From Thalassoroseus pseudoceratinae (GTDB lineage Bacteria > Planctomycetota > Planctomycetia > Planctomycetales > Planctomycetaceae), in contig NZ_JAALXT010000001.1 of the NCBI RefSeq assembly GCF_011634775.1, forward strand, positions 248,001-312,000: 64,000 bases of DNA, read 5' to 3'. The translations under genes were made by a program, and so were the position numbers. Shown piece after piece: positions 54,003 to 63,471 of the stretch (positions are counted from its first letter, which is position 1; every line of letters starts with the position of its first letter). The notes under the pieces were generated by a model. That model did not search any database and was not told the DNA's origin. It was given only the letters and a program-made list of their open reading frames with translations.

Positions 54003-55405
54003 GTGACGAGCAACCGGTGGAATCGTCTTTGATGACGGGTTCCATTCGCGCGACGGTGTTTCATTTGGCGTTGCCGGTTTTGTGTGAACAGGCTTTGAGT
54101 TTCGGTGTGAGCCTGACGGACACCTATCTTTCAGGACGGCTCAGTAAGGAAGCAACCGCCGCCGTCGGACTCGGCGCGTACGTCGGCTGGTTGGCTTCGC
54201 TCATCTTCAGTCTTGTGGCAGTCGGCACGACGGCATTAGTTTCTCGAAGTTGGGGAGCACAGGACTTCAAGACCGCCAATCGTGTGCTCAATCGGTCTCT
54301 GGCGATGGCCGTCGTGTTGGGGCTTTTGTTTTCCGTCTTCGTCTGGTTGTTGGCTCCCGTTGCCGCGACACTTCTGCAAATGAACGGCGAGACGTTCACG
54401 TACGCGGTCAGATACCTGCGGATCGACGCTCTTGCATTCGCGTTCACAAGTCTCACCTTAGCTGGATCCGCTGCGCTGCGTGGGTCCGGCGACATGCGTA
54501 CGCCGATGGTCGTCCTAGGATTGGTCAACGTCCTCAACATGGTTGTTTCGACGCTGCTGGTCTTCGGAGTGCCGGTTTTCCAGGGCGGAGTCATCTCATG
54601 GCCGGCGGACGGGGGAATCGGCATCGACGGAATCATTTTCGGTACGGTGACAGCTCGTGTATGTGGTTGCCTATTGATTCTGGGAATCCTCGCGCGGGGA
54701 CGAGGTGACTTCCGCCTGAGTTGGCGTGAATGGAAACTCCGTGGCGAAACCACCGGGCGAATTCTCCGAATTGGCGGTCCAGCGGCGGGCGACGGGGTCA
54801 TCATGTGGGGAGGACAATTTTTGTTCCTGATGGTGGTGTCGAACTTGGGCGAAGGTGCGATGGACAAGGCTGCGTTTGCCGCACACATTATTTGCGTTCG
54901 CGTGGAAGCAATGACGTATCTTCCGGCTGTTGCCTGGGGAGCCGCCGCGGCAACATTGGTCGGGCAATCGCTCGGAGCTCAGCGACCAGAACGTGCCATC
55001 CAAGCCGGACACGAAGCCACACGACAGTGCGTATTATTGGGAGTTTTCGTCACGGCCAGTTTCTTCTTCGGTGCGGAGATGATTTACGGCATCATGCATG
55101 ACGATCCAGCGGTCAGAGAAGTTGGAGCCGCACCGTTTCGGATGGTCGCACTATTCCAAATCCCGCTGATCATCTCAATTGTCTACGGGGCGGCACTCCG
55201 CGGGGCAGGGGATACATTTTCGCCGCTGCTCTTCACTTTGATCTGTGTGTTCGTGGTTCGCGTCCCGGTTGCCTACGTGTTCGGTGTGCTGCTCGGTGGC
55301 GGTTTGTGGGGAGCTTGGTTCGGGATGTGCGGCGACATGGCCGTGCGAGCGATTCTCGCATCGACTTGGTTTTCGCTCGGACGTTGGGTTCGCACGCAAG
55401 TGTAA
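53999..55405 (+). CDS. MATE-family efflux transporter
   Basis: 468 residues. Twelve hydrophobic helices in two similar halves: VFHLALPVLCEQALSFGVSL TDTYLSG at the start, LIFSLVAVGTTALVSRSWGA, AGSAALRGSGDMRTPMVVLG, then ILRIGGPAAGDGVIMWGGQF and ATLVGQSLGAQRPERAIQAG in the second half. MATE proteins export cationic compounds or lipid-linked products with Na+ or H+. The substrate is unknown; the upstream aminotransferase, coupled by a four-base overlap, hints at an amino compound. The operon ends at the bidirectional hairpin. Confidence 0.94.
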   Translation: MSDEQPVESSLMTGSIRATVFHLALPVLCEQALSFGVSLTDTYLSGRLSKEATAAVGLGAYVGWLASLIFSLVAVGTTALVSRSWGAQDFKTANRVLNRSLAMAVVLGLLFSVFVWLLAPVAATLLQMNGETFTYAVRYLRIDALAFAFTSLTLAGSAALRGSGDMRTPMVVLGLVNVLNMVVSTLLVFGVPVFQGGVISWPADGGIGIDGIIFGTVTARVCGCLLILGILARGRGDFRLSWREWKLRGETTGRILRIGGPAAGDGVIMWGGQFLFLMVVSNLGEGAMDKAAFAAHIICVRVEAMTYLPAVAWGAAAATLVGQSLGAQRPERAIQAGHEATRQCVLLGVFVTASFFFGAEMIYGIMHDDPAVREVGAAPFRMVALFQIPLIISIVYGAALRGAGDTFSPLLFTLICVFVVRVPVAYVFGVLLGGGLWGAWFGMCGDMAVRAILASTWFSLGRWVRTQV

Positions 55406-55432
55406 ACCCAATCGTTGCCGCACCGCGCACGA

Positions 55433-55470
55433 AAACACCTCGGTCGATCGAAAGACCCACCGAGGTGTTT
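55433..55470. terminator. 12-bp bidirectional terminator
   Basis: AAACACCTCGGT at 55433-55444 pairs perfectly with ACCGAGGTGTTT at 55459-55470. The A/T ends give a short T-run on each strand. It lies between the convergent MATE and VWA genes. Confidence 0.85.
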
Positions 55471-55488
55471 GCGGAATGTTTTTCTAAC

Positions 55489-57261
55489 TTATGGAACTTC
55501 GATCAACTTGAGCGGACGACTCGAGGCGATCGTTGCGAATGTTTCTTTGAGTTGCTCGGTGTACTGAGCCACCCCTTGTCCACCGGGAACGTTGAAATGT
55601 TTGCCTCCGGTGATGTCGGCGATTTGTTGCATCAATCCCGTGTCAGCCCCGGCTCCCAAGCTAATCGTCATGATTTTGATTCCAGAAGCGGCGGCATATT
55701 GGGCTTCGTCGATGGCATAATCCCTTGGGCTGGCTCCCGTCGACGACATGTTGGCCAAACCGTCCGTCATCAAAACCATCATTCGATAGGCTTTCGGACG
55801 GGCGTTGTTTTCCAGTTCGATGCGTCCCTTGTTCATCCCCGCACCGATGTTGGTATTCGTGTGGTAGTGTCCCGCCTGTCGTTGCCTGGAGATGGTTTTC
55901 AGCAATCCATAGTCACGAGTCAATCCGGATTCCAAAAGCCCATGAGAGTCCGCCGCCGTATAGATCGACAACCCCACCTGATCTTCCGCCGCAACGGCAA
56001 CGAGGTAATCCAGCAGAATATCGCAAGCGTCTTTCAGAGCCGTAATCGGCTGTTGGCTGGCTCGCCACAGGTCAGGTGTTTGACTGTGCTTCGGTTTGTT
56101 CTTATTCCAGAAGTTGATCAGCGTGAGCATACCGAACTTGCGACGATACCCGGCGGAGTAAACATCACCGTCGTACCACGGCATATTGTTGCTGTGTGAT
56201 CGACAATACTCGATGAAGTCGTCCCAATCGCCGGAGGACGGGTAGTTCACGCCGTTAAGACCTAGGCCGCGACGGATGGTGCTGTTTCGATAGAAATCGA
56301 ATTCTTCCCACTCGTTCCCATCGTTGACCCACGCCGATGTGATGCGTTGGCCATTATTGCTTCCGCTGCCTTTCCAAGTACCGCTATTTCGGTTCATGGT
56401 CCAATAGTCATAGCGACCGTTGGCGTATTCCAGATAAATTGCTCGAATTTTTCGGGAACCGGTCTTCTGGACGTACACTTCGTCCGATTTCCAAGTGACG
56501 TCGAAATCGACATCCTGGCCAGGAACAGTCACCCAATCTGGCCAAAAACCCATGTTGCCATAGGTTGGCGAGCCTAGGTCTTGCCACATTTGATAGATGT
56601 TGTCTTCAATGGCGTCTTGCCCGAGTGTGCCGATTGAACGAAGCTCGCTGTCGTCGTTCATGGATGCCGAATAGTCCAGCACAAGGACGATGTCCCGAGG
56701 TTGGAACGTGGCGATCGCATGAGCTTCCAGCGGAGCTTTTGGCTGTCCGATGACCGGTCCGAAAAACAAAGGCAATCGCCGATCGTCGGTCGTCACGCCG
56801 GTCTCGATTTTTCGTTTTTCCGCAGTGACCTTGACCATGTTGTACGGTCTTGCGTCTGGCCCCCAGTCGAAGATCGTCTCTCCCGTATCGGGGTCGTAGG
56901 TCTGCCGACCGAATTCGACGTTTCCGTTTCCGGCGGTTAAGCTCACACTTCGCTTATCGCCAGCTCGGTGCAACGCCGCAATCTCGCCCGCTGCTTGCCG
57001 AGCGGCAGCTTCGACGTCCTCCTGGTTGGCATACGGATTCAACTCCATTGCGGCAGCGAGCGCACCAGCATCGACAGCGTTTTGCATCTGCGCCTTGGTG
57101 AGCGAAATCCAACCGACATCCAGCGAGAACGCCGCCATGGCCAAAATCATGACCATCATCGCGGCTGACATGACAATGATGACTCCACCACGCCGATTCC
57201 CCAGTTGGTTCGAGGAACACACAAGATCATCAGGCGGGTTTCGGAAACTCAACGTCTTCAT
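55489..57261 (-). CDS. TadG-like secreted VWA protein
   Basis: 590 residues from the ATG at 57261 with GGAG upstream. The start has the TadE/TadG form: a positively charged leader, NRRGGVIIVMSAAMMVMILA as TM anchor, then DVGWISLTKAQMQNAVDAGA LAAAMEL. A VWA domain begins with DYSAS at 196-200 (MIDAS) and later has RMMVLMTDGLANMSSTGASP; between them an insertion of about 200 residues rich in Trp, Tyr and Asn is unique-looking. It ends with VAQYTEQLKETFATIASSRP. TadG-type proteins are linked to Flp-pilus export, but no Tad genes are nearby. It probably faces the periplasm or outside. Confidence 0.88.
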   Translation of the reverse strand: MKTLSFRNPPDDLVCSSNQLGNRRGGVIIVMSAAMMVMILAMAAFSLDVGWISLTKAQMQNAVDAGALAAAMELNPYANQEDVEAAARQAAGEIAALHRAGDKRSVSLTAGNGNVEFGRQTYDPDTGETIFDWGPDARPYNMVKVTAEKRKIETGVTTDDRRLPLFFGPVIGQPKAPLEAHAIATFQPRDIVLVLDYSASMNDDSELRSIGTLGQDAIEDNIYQMWQDLGSPTYGNMGFWPDWVTVPGQDVDFDVTWKSDEVYVQKTGSRKIRAIYLEYANGRYDYWTMNRNSGTWKGSGSNNGQRITSAWVNDGNEWEEFDFYRNSTIRRGLGLNGVNYPSSGDWDDFIEYCRSHSNNMPWYDGDVYSAGYRRKFGMLTLINFWNKNKPKHSQTPDLWRASQQPITALKDACDILLDYLVAVAAEDQVGLSIYTAADSHGLLESGLTRDYGLLKTISRQRQAGHYHTNTNIGAGMNKGRIELENNARPKAYRMMVLMTDGLANMSSTGASPRDYAIDEAQYAAASGIKIMTISLGAGADTGLMQQIADITGGKHFNVPGGQGVAQYTEQLKETFATIASSRPLKLIEVP

Positions 57262-57416
57262 CAATCAGTGCTCCGAAAAACAAGTAGGCAAGGGTTCGCT
57301 GATGTCGTTGAAACATACGAACCGACCGAGTTCTGGAATGGCGGGGAATGTCTTCCCAACCGTAGGTCACAAAACTCGGACTGCCAAACGATTTTTCGAG
57401 CAAATCCGATTTCTCG

Positions 57417-57845
57417 TTATTCGCCGTCTGAACCAGACGATCGGCGACGAAATGGATAAAACCACACGCCATACGGAAGAAAACGTGGAGTGAGTGGTTC
57501 CTCCAACCGACTCGCATCCTGCAAGCGCCAACCGAACTTTCCATCGAGCAGCGTCGGTGGCAAACAGGCTTGATCTTCGTCCTGCGGTCTTGTCGCCACG
57601 GAATCCACGATTTGAACCGTGCCAACGATCACGCCACGCGGGAGTTCGTCGAGATCCAAACCGTGTTCTTCAACCATAAGGTCCGCGGCGGCATTGTTCG
57701 AGATTTTTTTCGAAGCGTACACATAGATCGTACCCCGCTGCCGGGTGTGGCTTGAACGCACCTCGATCGTCTTGATCCCTCGCAGGATCAATTCCGCCCA
57801 TGGTTGGCGAATTCCCAACGCGATGCGTTCGAAGTCTGGTTCCAC
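57417..57845 (-). CDS. ASCH-domain protein
   Basis: 142 residues from a GTG start. LGIRQPWAELILRGIKTIEV RSSHTRQRGTIYVYASK is the ASCH/PUA-like pattern, followed by LPRGVIVGTVQIVDSVA and a FGWRLQDASRLEEPL segment. ASCH domains are thought to bind RNA and to act in RNA modification or translation, but no reaction is known for this group. It starts three bases after the stop of the small membrane protein gene upstream, so the two are probably co-transcribed. Confidence 0.9.
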   Translation of the reverse strand: MEPDFERIALGIRQPWAELILRGIKTIEVRSSHTRQRGTIYVYASKKISNNAAADLMVEEHGLDLDELPRGVIVGTVQIVDSVATRPQDEDQACLPPTLLDGKFGWRLQDASRLEEPLTPRFLPYGVWFYPFRRRSSGSDGE

Positions 57846-57848
57846 GGG

Positions 57849-58295
57849 TCACCCTCGAATTTTCAAGAACCCGGCGATGAGCACAATGATGGTTCCTAGA
57901 ACAACCGTGACTGTGGTCCACAGCCGAGAATTGTCACGAATCTTTTGCAAGCCTGCGGACTTTCCTGTCAGTGCGGAAACCAGGAAGAACACGACGAACG
58001 CCAGGATCATTTTGCCGCCCATCAAACCGTGATAGAGGCCGTCCCCTTTGTGCTTCGGAATCATGACGACGATGTAATTGTAGAAACCGCTGAGCAGTAG
58101 CAGTCCAATGGTGATCATCACGAGCCGCTTCCATCGAGCCATCACTCGAGAATGGAGAGCCGCGTGTTGGTCCTCAGGAAGTTCGGAAGCAGCCGGTTGC
58201 AATACGAAGCGGATGAAGATGCCACCGCCCAGCAGGACAATGGCGAAGAACACATGCAGCCATCGTGAGAGTACGTCAAAGACAATGCGATCCAC
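57849..58295 (-). CDS. Small four-helix membrane protein, CopD-like
   Basis: 148 residues from the GTG at 58295, chosen because AAGGAAAAATCC lies directly upstream and the frame before it is not membrane-like. Four TM segments: FDVLSRWLHVFFAIVLLGGG, LVMITIGLLLLSGFYNYIVV, GGKMILAFVVFFLVSALTG and LWTTVTVVLGTIIVLIAGFL. His in SRWLHV and the LHSRVMARWK loop resemble CopD/YcnJ-type membrane proteins, so a role in copper or redox handling is possible but unproven. The P1B ATPase gene lies two genes upstream on the same strand, which fits a metal role. Confidence 0.75.
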   Translation of the reverse strand: MDRIVFDVLSRWLHVFFAIVLLGGGIFIRFVLQPAASELPEDQHAALHSRVMARWKRLVMITIGLLLLSGFYNYIVVMIPKHKGDGLYHGLMGGKMILAFVVFFLVSALTGKSAGLQKIRDNSRLWTTVTVVLGTIIVLIAGFLKIRG

Positions 58296-58505
58296 GGATT
58301 TTTCCTTGTTCGATTTGATGTGGCATCTGGGACCAAGTCGAGTCGTGATGTCGAGGCTGGCACTGTGATTTCGTTGGAACACATTCCTCGAACAAAACAC
58401 AAAGTCGAAACACGCCCTGGGCTTTTGCGAATCATAGTCCGCAATGGCCAGCGATTGTAGCCCGTCGGTTCCCACGACGAGAGTCACTCAAAGAATTTGC
58501 CGCCC

Positions 58506-59072
58506 TTACTGCTCGTCTTCGGAGATATAACGAATGACGCGGCAAGGATTTCCCGCGGCAAAAACTCCGGCAGGCACATCCTTGGTGACGATACTTCCGG
58601 CACCGATGACCGATCTTTCACCGATGCTTACCCCCGGGCAAATGATCGCGCCCCCACCGACCCAGACATCGGAACCGATTTCAATAGGCTTCCCGAATTC
58701 CCGACCGCGACGACTCATGGCGTTCATCGGATGACTGGCAGTCAAAATCTGAACCGCTGGACCAAACTGGCAAAAATCGCCAATGCGAACGGGGCAAACA
58801 TCGAGCACGACACAGTTGAAATTGAAAAAGACACGCTGCCCAAGATGAATGTTTTGACCGTAGTCACAGTAGAATGGAGGCTGCATCCAAACGGTGTCGC
58901 CGCCCGTTCCAAACAAGTCAATCATGACCTGACGCATGCGGTTGGTGTCACTGGCATCGGCTTGATTTAATTGCGTACACAGGTCCCGTGCTCGTTCGCG
59001 ATCCCGAACCAACTCCCCGTCCAATGCATCATAGAACTCGCCGGCGAGCATCTTCTCTTTTTCGGTTGGCAT
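58506..59072 (-). CDS. Maltose/galactoside O-acetyltransferase-like hexapeptide enzyme
   Basis: 188 residues, ATG preceded by GAGGAAT. An N-terminal Maa domain (MPTEKEKMLAGEFYDALDGE L) is followed by a left-handed beta helix of hexapeptide repeats: CDYGQNIHLGQRVFFNFNCV, VRIGDFCQFGPAVQILTASH P with the catalytic His, and IGSDVWVGGGAIICPGVSIG ERSVIGAGSIVTKDVPAG. The enzymes acetylate sugars from acetyl-CoA as cytoplasmic trimers. The length is normal. It starts 33 bases after the ATPase stop. Confidence 0.95.
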   Translation of the reverse strand: MPTEKEKMLAGEFYDALDGELVRDRERARDLCTQLNQADASDTNRMRQVMIDLFGTGGDTVWMQPPFYCDYGQNIHLGQRVFFNFNCVVLDVCPVRIGDFCQFGPAVQILTASHPMNAMSRRGREFGKPIEIGSDVWVGGGAIICPGVSIGERSVIGAGSIVTKDVPAGVFAAGNPCRVIRYISEDEQ

Positions 59073-59105
59073 CGATTCCTCAACAAAATTGCCAATGCGT
59101 TTGAT

Positions 59106-62100
59106 TCAGTTCGTCGGTGTGTGTTCTGCATCGACCTGAGGTTGGCTTTCAGGTCGCGGAACGGCTCCCGGCAATGTCAGCGGGCTTTCCGCTCCAATCC
59201 AAATACGTCGGCGTCCCTGCACCGCCGGGTCGAGAATGGTCATTTCGCGATCGGCTAGATTTTCTTCGATCGTCTGCCAGAAGATCTCGAATGAGGTTTC
59301 TTCGGGATGCTGTTGATAGGCTTGCAGCAAGCTGCGAAACCGATCCGACTCACCGTCGGCTTTCGAGCGTGTCCGGATTGCATCGGCATGGGCTTCCAAG
59401 ATTGATCGAGCTGCCTGCCCCGCCAACTCATAACTTTGGTTGTCTTGCGGAATCTCTGGATGGGCGGTTAGCGACTTCGTGACCGCATCCCACGCCGCCG
59501 GATCAATCGTGCGAGAACCGCCAGCGAGCCCGGAGCGTAAGCGGTCAAAAGCCGTCTCGCCGGCGACCGTCAGCAGCTTCTGTGACTCATACTCCAATGC
59601 CAGGTTAATCAGTTGCTCGCGATTCTCCATCGCATCCGCCACATCCCGATACGCCGCCACAACGGATGTCGGCGGATGCACGTCCAACAACCGAACCGCG
59701 GCAACGGTGAGTCCCAGATCCATTTGGTTGAATCGCCGTTCGATCCGGTCCCGGCAACGTCGTTCGAGTTGGCTGCGTTCGGTGGTGAGAATCTCGTCCA
59801 GCGTCAAGCCCGCCGCGAGTTGCCGAATCTCTGTTTCTGAAACTGCCCGGAGTAGTCCATCTGCACCGGACATGCCAAACGCGAACTTTTGCAAATCGTG
59901 AATCTGGTAAAGCACTTCGGCCGTGAGTTCGATCGGAACTTCGTCGCCGGTCAAAATGAGTGATTCCTGCGTGTCCGAACGAATTCGATCCGTGTGATGT
60001 TCGCTGACCCATTCAACGGTGGAAGCGTCGAAGTCAACGTCTGGAGTTTGTTCCGACTGAGTTTCATCGACTGGTCGAAATCCGATCGGAATTTGATGGA
60101 TTTCATCCGTCCGACTGCGATAAACATTCTCGAACGGTGGTGGCCAACGCCAATACAAACCTGCCGCGAGTTGCTGCTCAACTCGGCCAAAACGAGTCAC
60201 GAAGGCCGATTCATCACTGCGAATCTGCACAATGTTCCAAGAAAGCCAAACCATCGCCACTGCGGCCATTGCAAGTCGCGTCAGCAAACTCGCACGATCG
60301 AGGAACCAAAACGTGATCCGAGTCGGCGACAAAAACTGGGCGACGGAGTCCGCAGCTTGCCCCAAACGAGTTGTCCAGCGTGCGAGTGAGCTTGTTGGTG
60401 CGGGTTCAAACCACAGCAAACGCATTGCGTTGAGCATGACGGCGAGGGAACCGATTTCGTGAAGTATCGCTGCGGCAACAGGATCCAGCCATCCCGTTGC
60501 ACTAAGCAACACTCCAAGAATGTTCAGCCCGAACGCGAACACCAAAATGTTCTGGCGAATGTTCGCGACCATCGCTCGTGACAACCGGACCAACCCCGAG
60601 AGCGGCCGAAGCGGATCACCGAGCAGAAGCAGATCTCCCGCCTGCCGAACAAGTTCATTGCGAGTATTCCCAACTGAGATCCCCACCGACGCAACCGCCA
60701 GGGCAGGGGCGTCGTTGATCCCATCGCCGACCATGGCGACATGACGACCATCCGATTGACGATTGGCGATCCAGCGTGCTTTGTCTTCGGGCTGCAACCC
60801 TGAGTGCACTTCGTCGAATCGACCAAGGTGGCTCGCGAGTGAATCCGCCGCTTTTTGGTGATCGCCAGTGAGCAACACCATTTCCGTCACCCCAAGGGCA
60901 CGAAGTTCGGTCAAGGTCTGCCGAGCCGAATTTCGTTCGCGGCTCGTCAAGGTAATCCATCCATAAAAGTCGCCGTCGACAGCGACACCGAATATCGTTT
61001 CGTCACTCTGATTCCCTTCGGTGATCGCGACATCGCGAGACCGAAGAAACGCTTCACTCCCGACAACAATCTGCCGACCGTCTGTGACGGTCTCCCCAGT
61101 CACCCCGAAGCCGGGATGAATCCGGACGCTTTGGACTTCAGGGATAATCAATCCGCGTTCCCGCACTACATCACAGACGGCATCGGCCAGCGGATGCTCG
61201 CAGTGCTGTTCCAGTGCGGCTGCAAAAGTCAGCACATCGGTTTCATCGAACTTTTCCGAAGATTCGACTCTCGCAATGGCAAACCGTGATTCGGTCAATG
61301 TGCCGGTCTTGTCGAATGCGAAGGTGTCGACTTCGGCTAATCGCTCAAGTACCGAAGTCCCCCGGGGTACGACGCCATGCTTGGACGTCCAAGCCAGAGC
61401 CGCCATCGCAGCGGTCGGTGTCGCCAAGACCAATGCACACGGACACGAGACCACCAGCACGGCCAAAGCCGGCTCGAATCCGCGGCTCCACTCACCACTG
61501 GCAAGACGCCAACCGATCAAGGTGAGTACTGCCGCCAACAGCAGAATTGGGAGAAACAATTGTGCCCATCGGTCGGCCGTCCGCATTGTCGCTGTGCGTT
61601 CGGCGGCTGCTTCACGCGTGAACTGGGCAATTCTAGCGGATGTCGTTTCCTCTCCGGTTCGCTCGGCTGAAACCTTCAACAGACCGAGTTGATTAATGGT
61701 TCCGGCGAAAACCCGTGCGCCTTCCGTTTTTGCGACTGGCAGAGATTCGCCGCTGAGCGAACTTTCATCGACTTCGGAGCTCCCGTCCGTCACATGACCA
61801 TCAACCGGAATGACGTCCCCCGGTCGCACGACAACGGTGTCTTCGGTTGCGACTTCGCTCGCGGAGACTTCGATTTCCTGTCCGTTTCTCACGACGAGCG
61901 CTGTCGCCGGACACGTCATGAGGCTTTCACGGATCGCCGCTTGTGCCCGGTCAATCGTGTAACCTTCCAAGCACTCACCGAGAAGCGTAATCGCGACAAC
62001 CAACGCTGCGGTGATGTACTCCCCCAGCAAAATGGCCGACGCCAACGCGATCACCAACGCCAATCCTGCCCCGACTTTGCCTTCCCACAAGTCATCGAGC

Positions 62101-62345
62101 GTGTGGTAGAGCAGCCGACTACCGCCGACGAGTGCAGCCCACATCGCCAGACGAAATCCGAACACGGTCTGCGTTTCCCATCCCGGTGGTGGAGCAACGC
62201 CGAACAGCAAATCGAACCCGATCAATGCCAGCACGATCCCCGTTAACAAATACAGCGGTGCAGACCGGTAATGGATACTGCGCTCCCGCTTGGAATCGGA
62301 ATCGGTTGGGAGGAATTCACGGAAGGAGTCGGGGACGTAGTGCAT
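59106..62345 (-). CDS. P1B-type metal ATPase fused to an HflK/SPFH (band 7) domain
   Basis: 1079 residues, one uninterrupted frame. Residues about 1-645 are a full heavy-metal P-type ATPase without an N-terminal HMA domain: SGES (198-201) in the actuator, SCPC in TM6 (Cys301, Cys303), phosphorylation site DKTGT (345-349), HP locus CEHP (382-385) and GDGINDAP (540-547). The last helices read HEIGSLAVMLNAMRLL, neither the classic Cu nor the classic Zn signature, so the metal is uncertain. After a linker, TM 686-705 leads to an HflK-like SPFH domain (SDESAFVTRFGRVEQQLAAG LYWRWPPPFENVYR) and a long helical tail to about 1040. HflK normally pairs with HflC to control FtsH; no hflC is nearby. Order P-ATPase then SPFH is seen in the sequence; function of the fusion is inference. 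Confidence 0.93.
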   Translation of the reverse strand: MHYVPDSFREFLPTDSDSKRERSIHYRSAPLYLLTGIVLALIGFDLLFGVAPPPGWETQTVFGFRLAMWAALVGGSRLLYHTLDDLWEGKVGAGLALVIALASAILLGEYITAALVVAITLLGECLEGYTIDRAQAAIRESLMTCPATALVVRNGQEIEVSASEVATEDTVVVRPGDVIPVDGHVTDGSSEVDESSLSGESLPVAKTEGARVFAGTINQLGLLKVSAERTGEETTSARIAQFTREAAAERTATMRTADRWAQLFLPILLLAAVLTLIGWRLASGEWSRGFEPALAVLVVSCPCALVLATPTAAMAALAWTSKHGVVPRGTSVLERLAEVDTFAFDKTGTLTESRFAIARVESSEKFDETDVLTFAAALEQHCEHPLADAVCDVVRERGLIIPEVQSVRIHPGFGVTGETVTDGRQIVVGSEAFLRSRDVAITEGNQSDETIFGVAVDGDFYGWITLTSRERNSARQTLTELRALGVTEMVLLTGDHQKAADSLASHLGRFDEVHSGLQPEDKARWIANRQSDGRHVAMVGDGINDAPALAVASVGISVGNTRNELVRQAGDLLLLGDPLRPLSGLVRLSRAMVANIRQNILVFAFGLNILGVLLSATGWLDPVAAAILHEIGSLAVMLNAMRLLWFEPAPTSSLARWTTRLGQAADSVAQFLSPTRITFWFLDRASLLTRLAMAAVAMVWLSWNIVQIRSDESAFVTRFGRVEQQLAAGLYWRWPPPFENVYRSRTDEIHQIPIGFRPVDETQSEQTPDVDFDASTVEWVSEHHTDRIRSDTQESLILTGDEVPIELTAEVLYQIHDLQKFAFGMSGADGLLRAVSETEIRQLAAGLTLDEILTTERSQLERRCRDRIERRFNQMDLGLTVAAVRLLDVHPPTSVVAAYRDVADAMENREQLINLALEYESQKLLTVAGETAFDRLRSGLAGGSRTIDPAAWDAVTKSLTAHPEIPQDNQSYELAGQAARSILEAHADAIRTRSKADGESDRFRSLLQAYQQHPEETSFEIFWQTIEENLADREMTILDPAVQGRRRIWIGAESPLTLPGAVPRPESQPQVDAEHTPTN

Positions 62346-62445
62346 ACGGTTTATAGGATTCGATTTTCAAACGGCCACAGGAAGACGACGCTAAGATCAC
62401 CACCAGCTCGGTCTGTTCGACTTTGCGACGAAAGCGGCGGGTCAT

Positions 62446-63144
62446 TCACCGGTGAAACTCGTTGGCGACTTCGTCAAGCCACAGTGGTCCTTCGATTTGG
62501 CCAGTTTCTTTGGAACGGTAGATCTCATTCGTGCCGGTCTCCAAGGCGGTCAGCCAGCCGCTCCCACTGGCGAATGTATCAATGCAGACCCAGCCCTCCA
62601 TAACCACAGGACGACCGTCTTTCTGGCTGGTATGGCCACAGACCACACGACGACCGTCCGGCAGGGCGGCTTCGACCCCGCTCAGGTGTTCCCATCTCAT
62701 TGCTTCCCAATGTTGGCTTTGCAGGGGAATTTCGGGCCGCAAGTTCCCATGAATGAACACGTCGGTCTCCGTTTCCCAATAGTCCACGCTGGTCTTCAAA
62801 AAGTTGATATGGGCTTCCGGAACCAAACCAAGAGTCTGTCCGCCATACGATTCCAAAGCCTCCAAACCTCCGACTTGCAGCCACATGGCGGACATGTAGG
62901 AATCGGTGCCTTCGTAAGCTTTGATCATCATTTCATCGTGATTGCCACGAATTAGCACGAAATTGCATTCGTCGTGAAGCGTCATCAACCGTTCGATGAC
63001 TTGCCGACTTCCTGGTCCGCGATCGACGATATCACCCAAAACAACGACCGTGTCCGTCGGTGTCAGTTTGAGTCGATCCAGCAGGGCGTTCAATGCGGTA
63101 TCGCAGCCGTGAATATCACCAATGGCGAACACGCGGTCGGACAT
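62446..63144 (-). CDS. PPP-family metallophosphatase
   Basis: 232 residues, ATG preceded by GAGGAG. The PPP motifs are complete: FAIGDIHGCDTALNALLDRL (GDIHG), VVLGDIVDRGPGSRQVIE (GDxVDRG), LIRGNHDEMM (GNHDE), then VFIHGNLRP and VVCGHTSQ histidines of the dinuclear metal site. It resembles bacterial Ser/Thr protein phosphatases and ApaH-type enzymes; the size fits both. Substrate: phosphoproteins or dinucleoside polyphosphates. Cytoplasmic. It lies 100 bases upstream of the ATPase-SPFH gene on the same strand. Confidence 0.94.
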   Translation of the reverse strand: MSDRVFAIGDIHGCDTALNALLDRLKLTPTDTVVVLGDIVDRGPGSRQVIERLMTLHDECNFVLIRGNHDEMMIKAYEGTDSYMSAMWLQVGGLEALESYGGQTLGLVPEAHINFLKTSVDYWETETDVFIHGNLRPEIPLQSQHWEAMRWEHLSGVEAALPDGRRVVCGHTSQKDGRPVVMEGWVCIDTFASGSGWLTALETGTNEIYRSKETGQIEGPLWLDEVANEFHR

Positions 63145-63471
63145 ACAAAAAGCTCCTCTTCTGATATGGGGCGGTGAATCGCCAACCCGGAGGGTGACGT
63201 ATTCCGATCAGCGAAGCAAGGGTTCATCTGGTGTTAAAATTCCTACAATCCGCCGATATCGCCACAGATCATATTGAACTCGCCGCACACATGCGGATCC
63301 ATCAGGTCCCATTTGACGAGGTCCGTTTTTTATCCCACGAATAATTGCGGCGGGATGCGTTCCGTAAACACTTCACGTGGTCGGTGAAGAACTCCGAGGA
63401 ACTGCCCCCGCAAATTGCAATTCCCTGCGCAACGATGTGCAATCACATACGACTCATTATTGGATAAAACC
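63145..63471. other. Divergent intergenic region
   Basis: 327 bases between the phosphatase and the synthase-like gene. No gene or strong hairpin is seen. Confidence 0.4.

Noticed and set aside
55306-56199. Open frame of 297 codons on the plus strand crossing the MATE end
   Set aside because: Covers the terminator hairpin and is antisense to the TadG-like gene.
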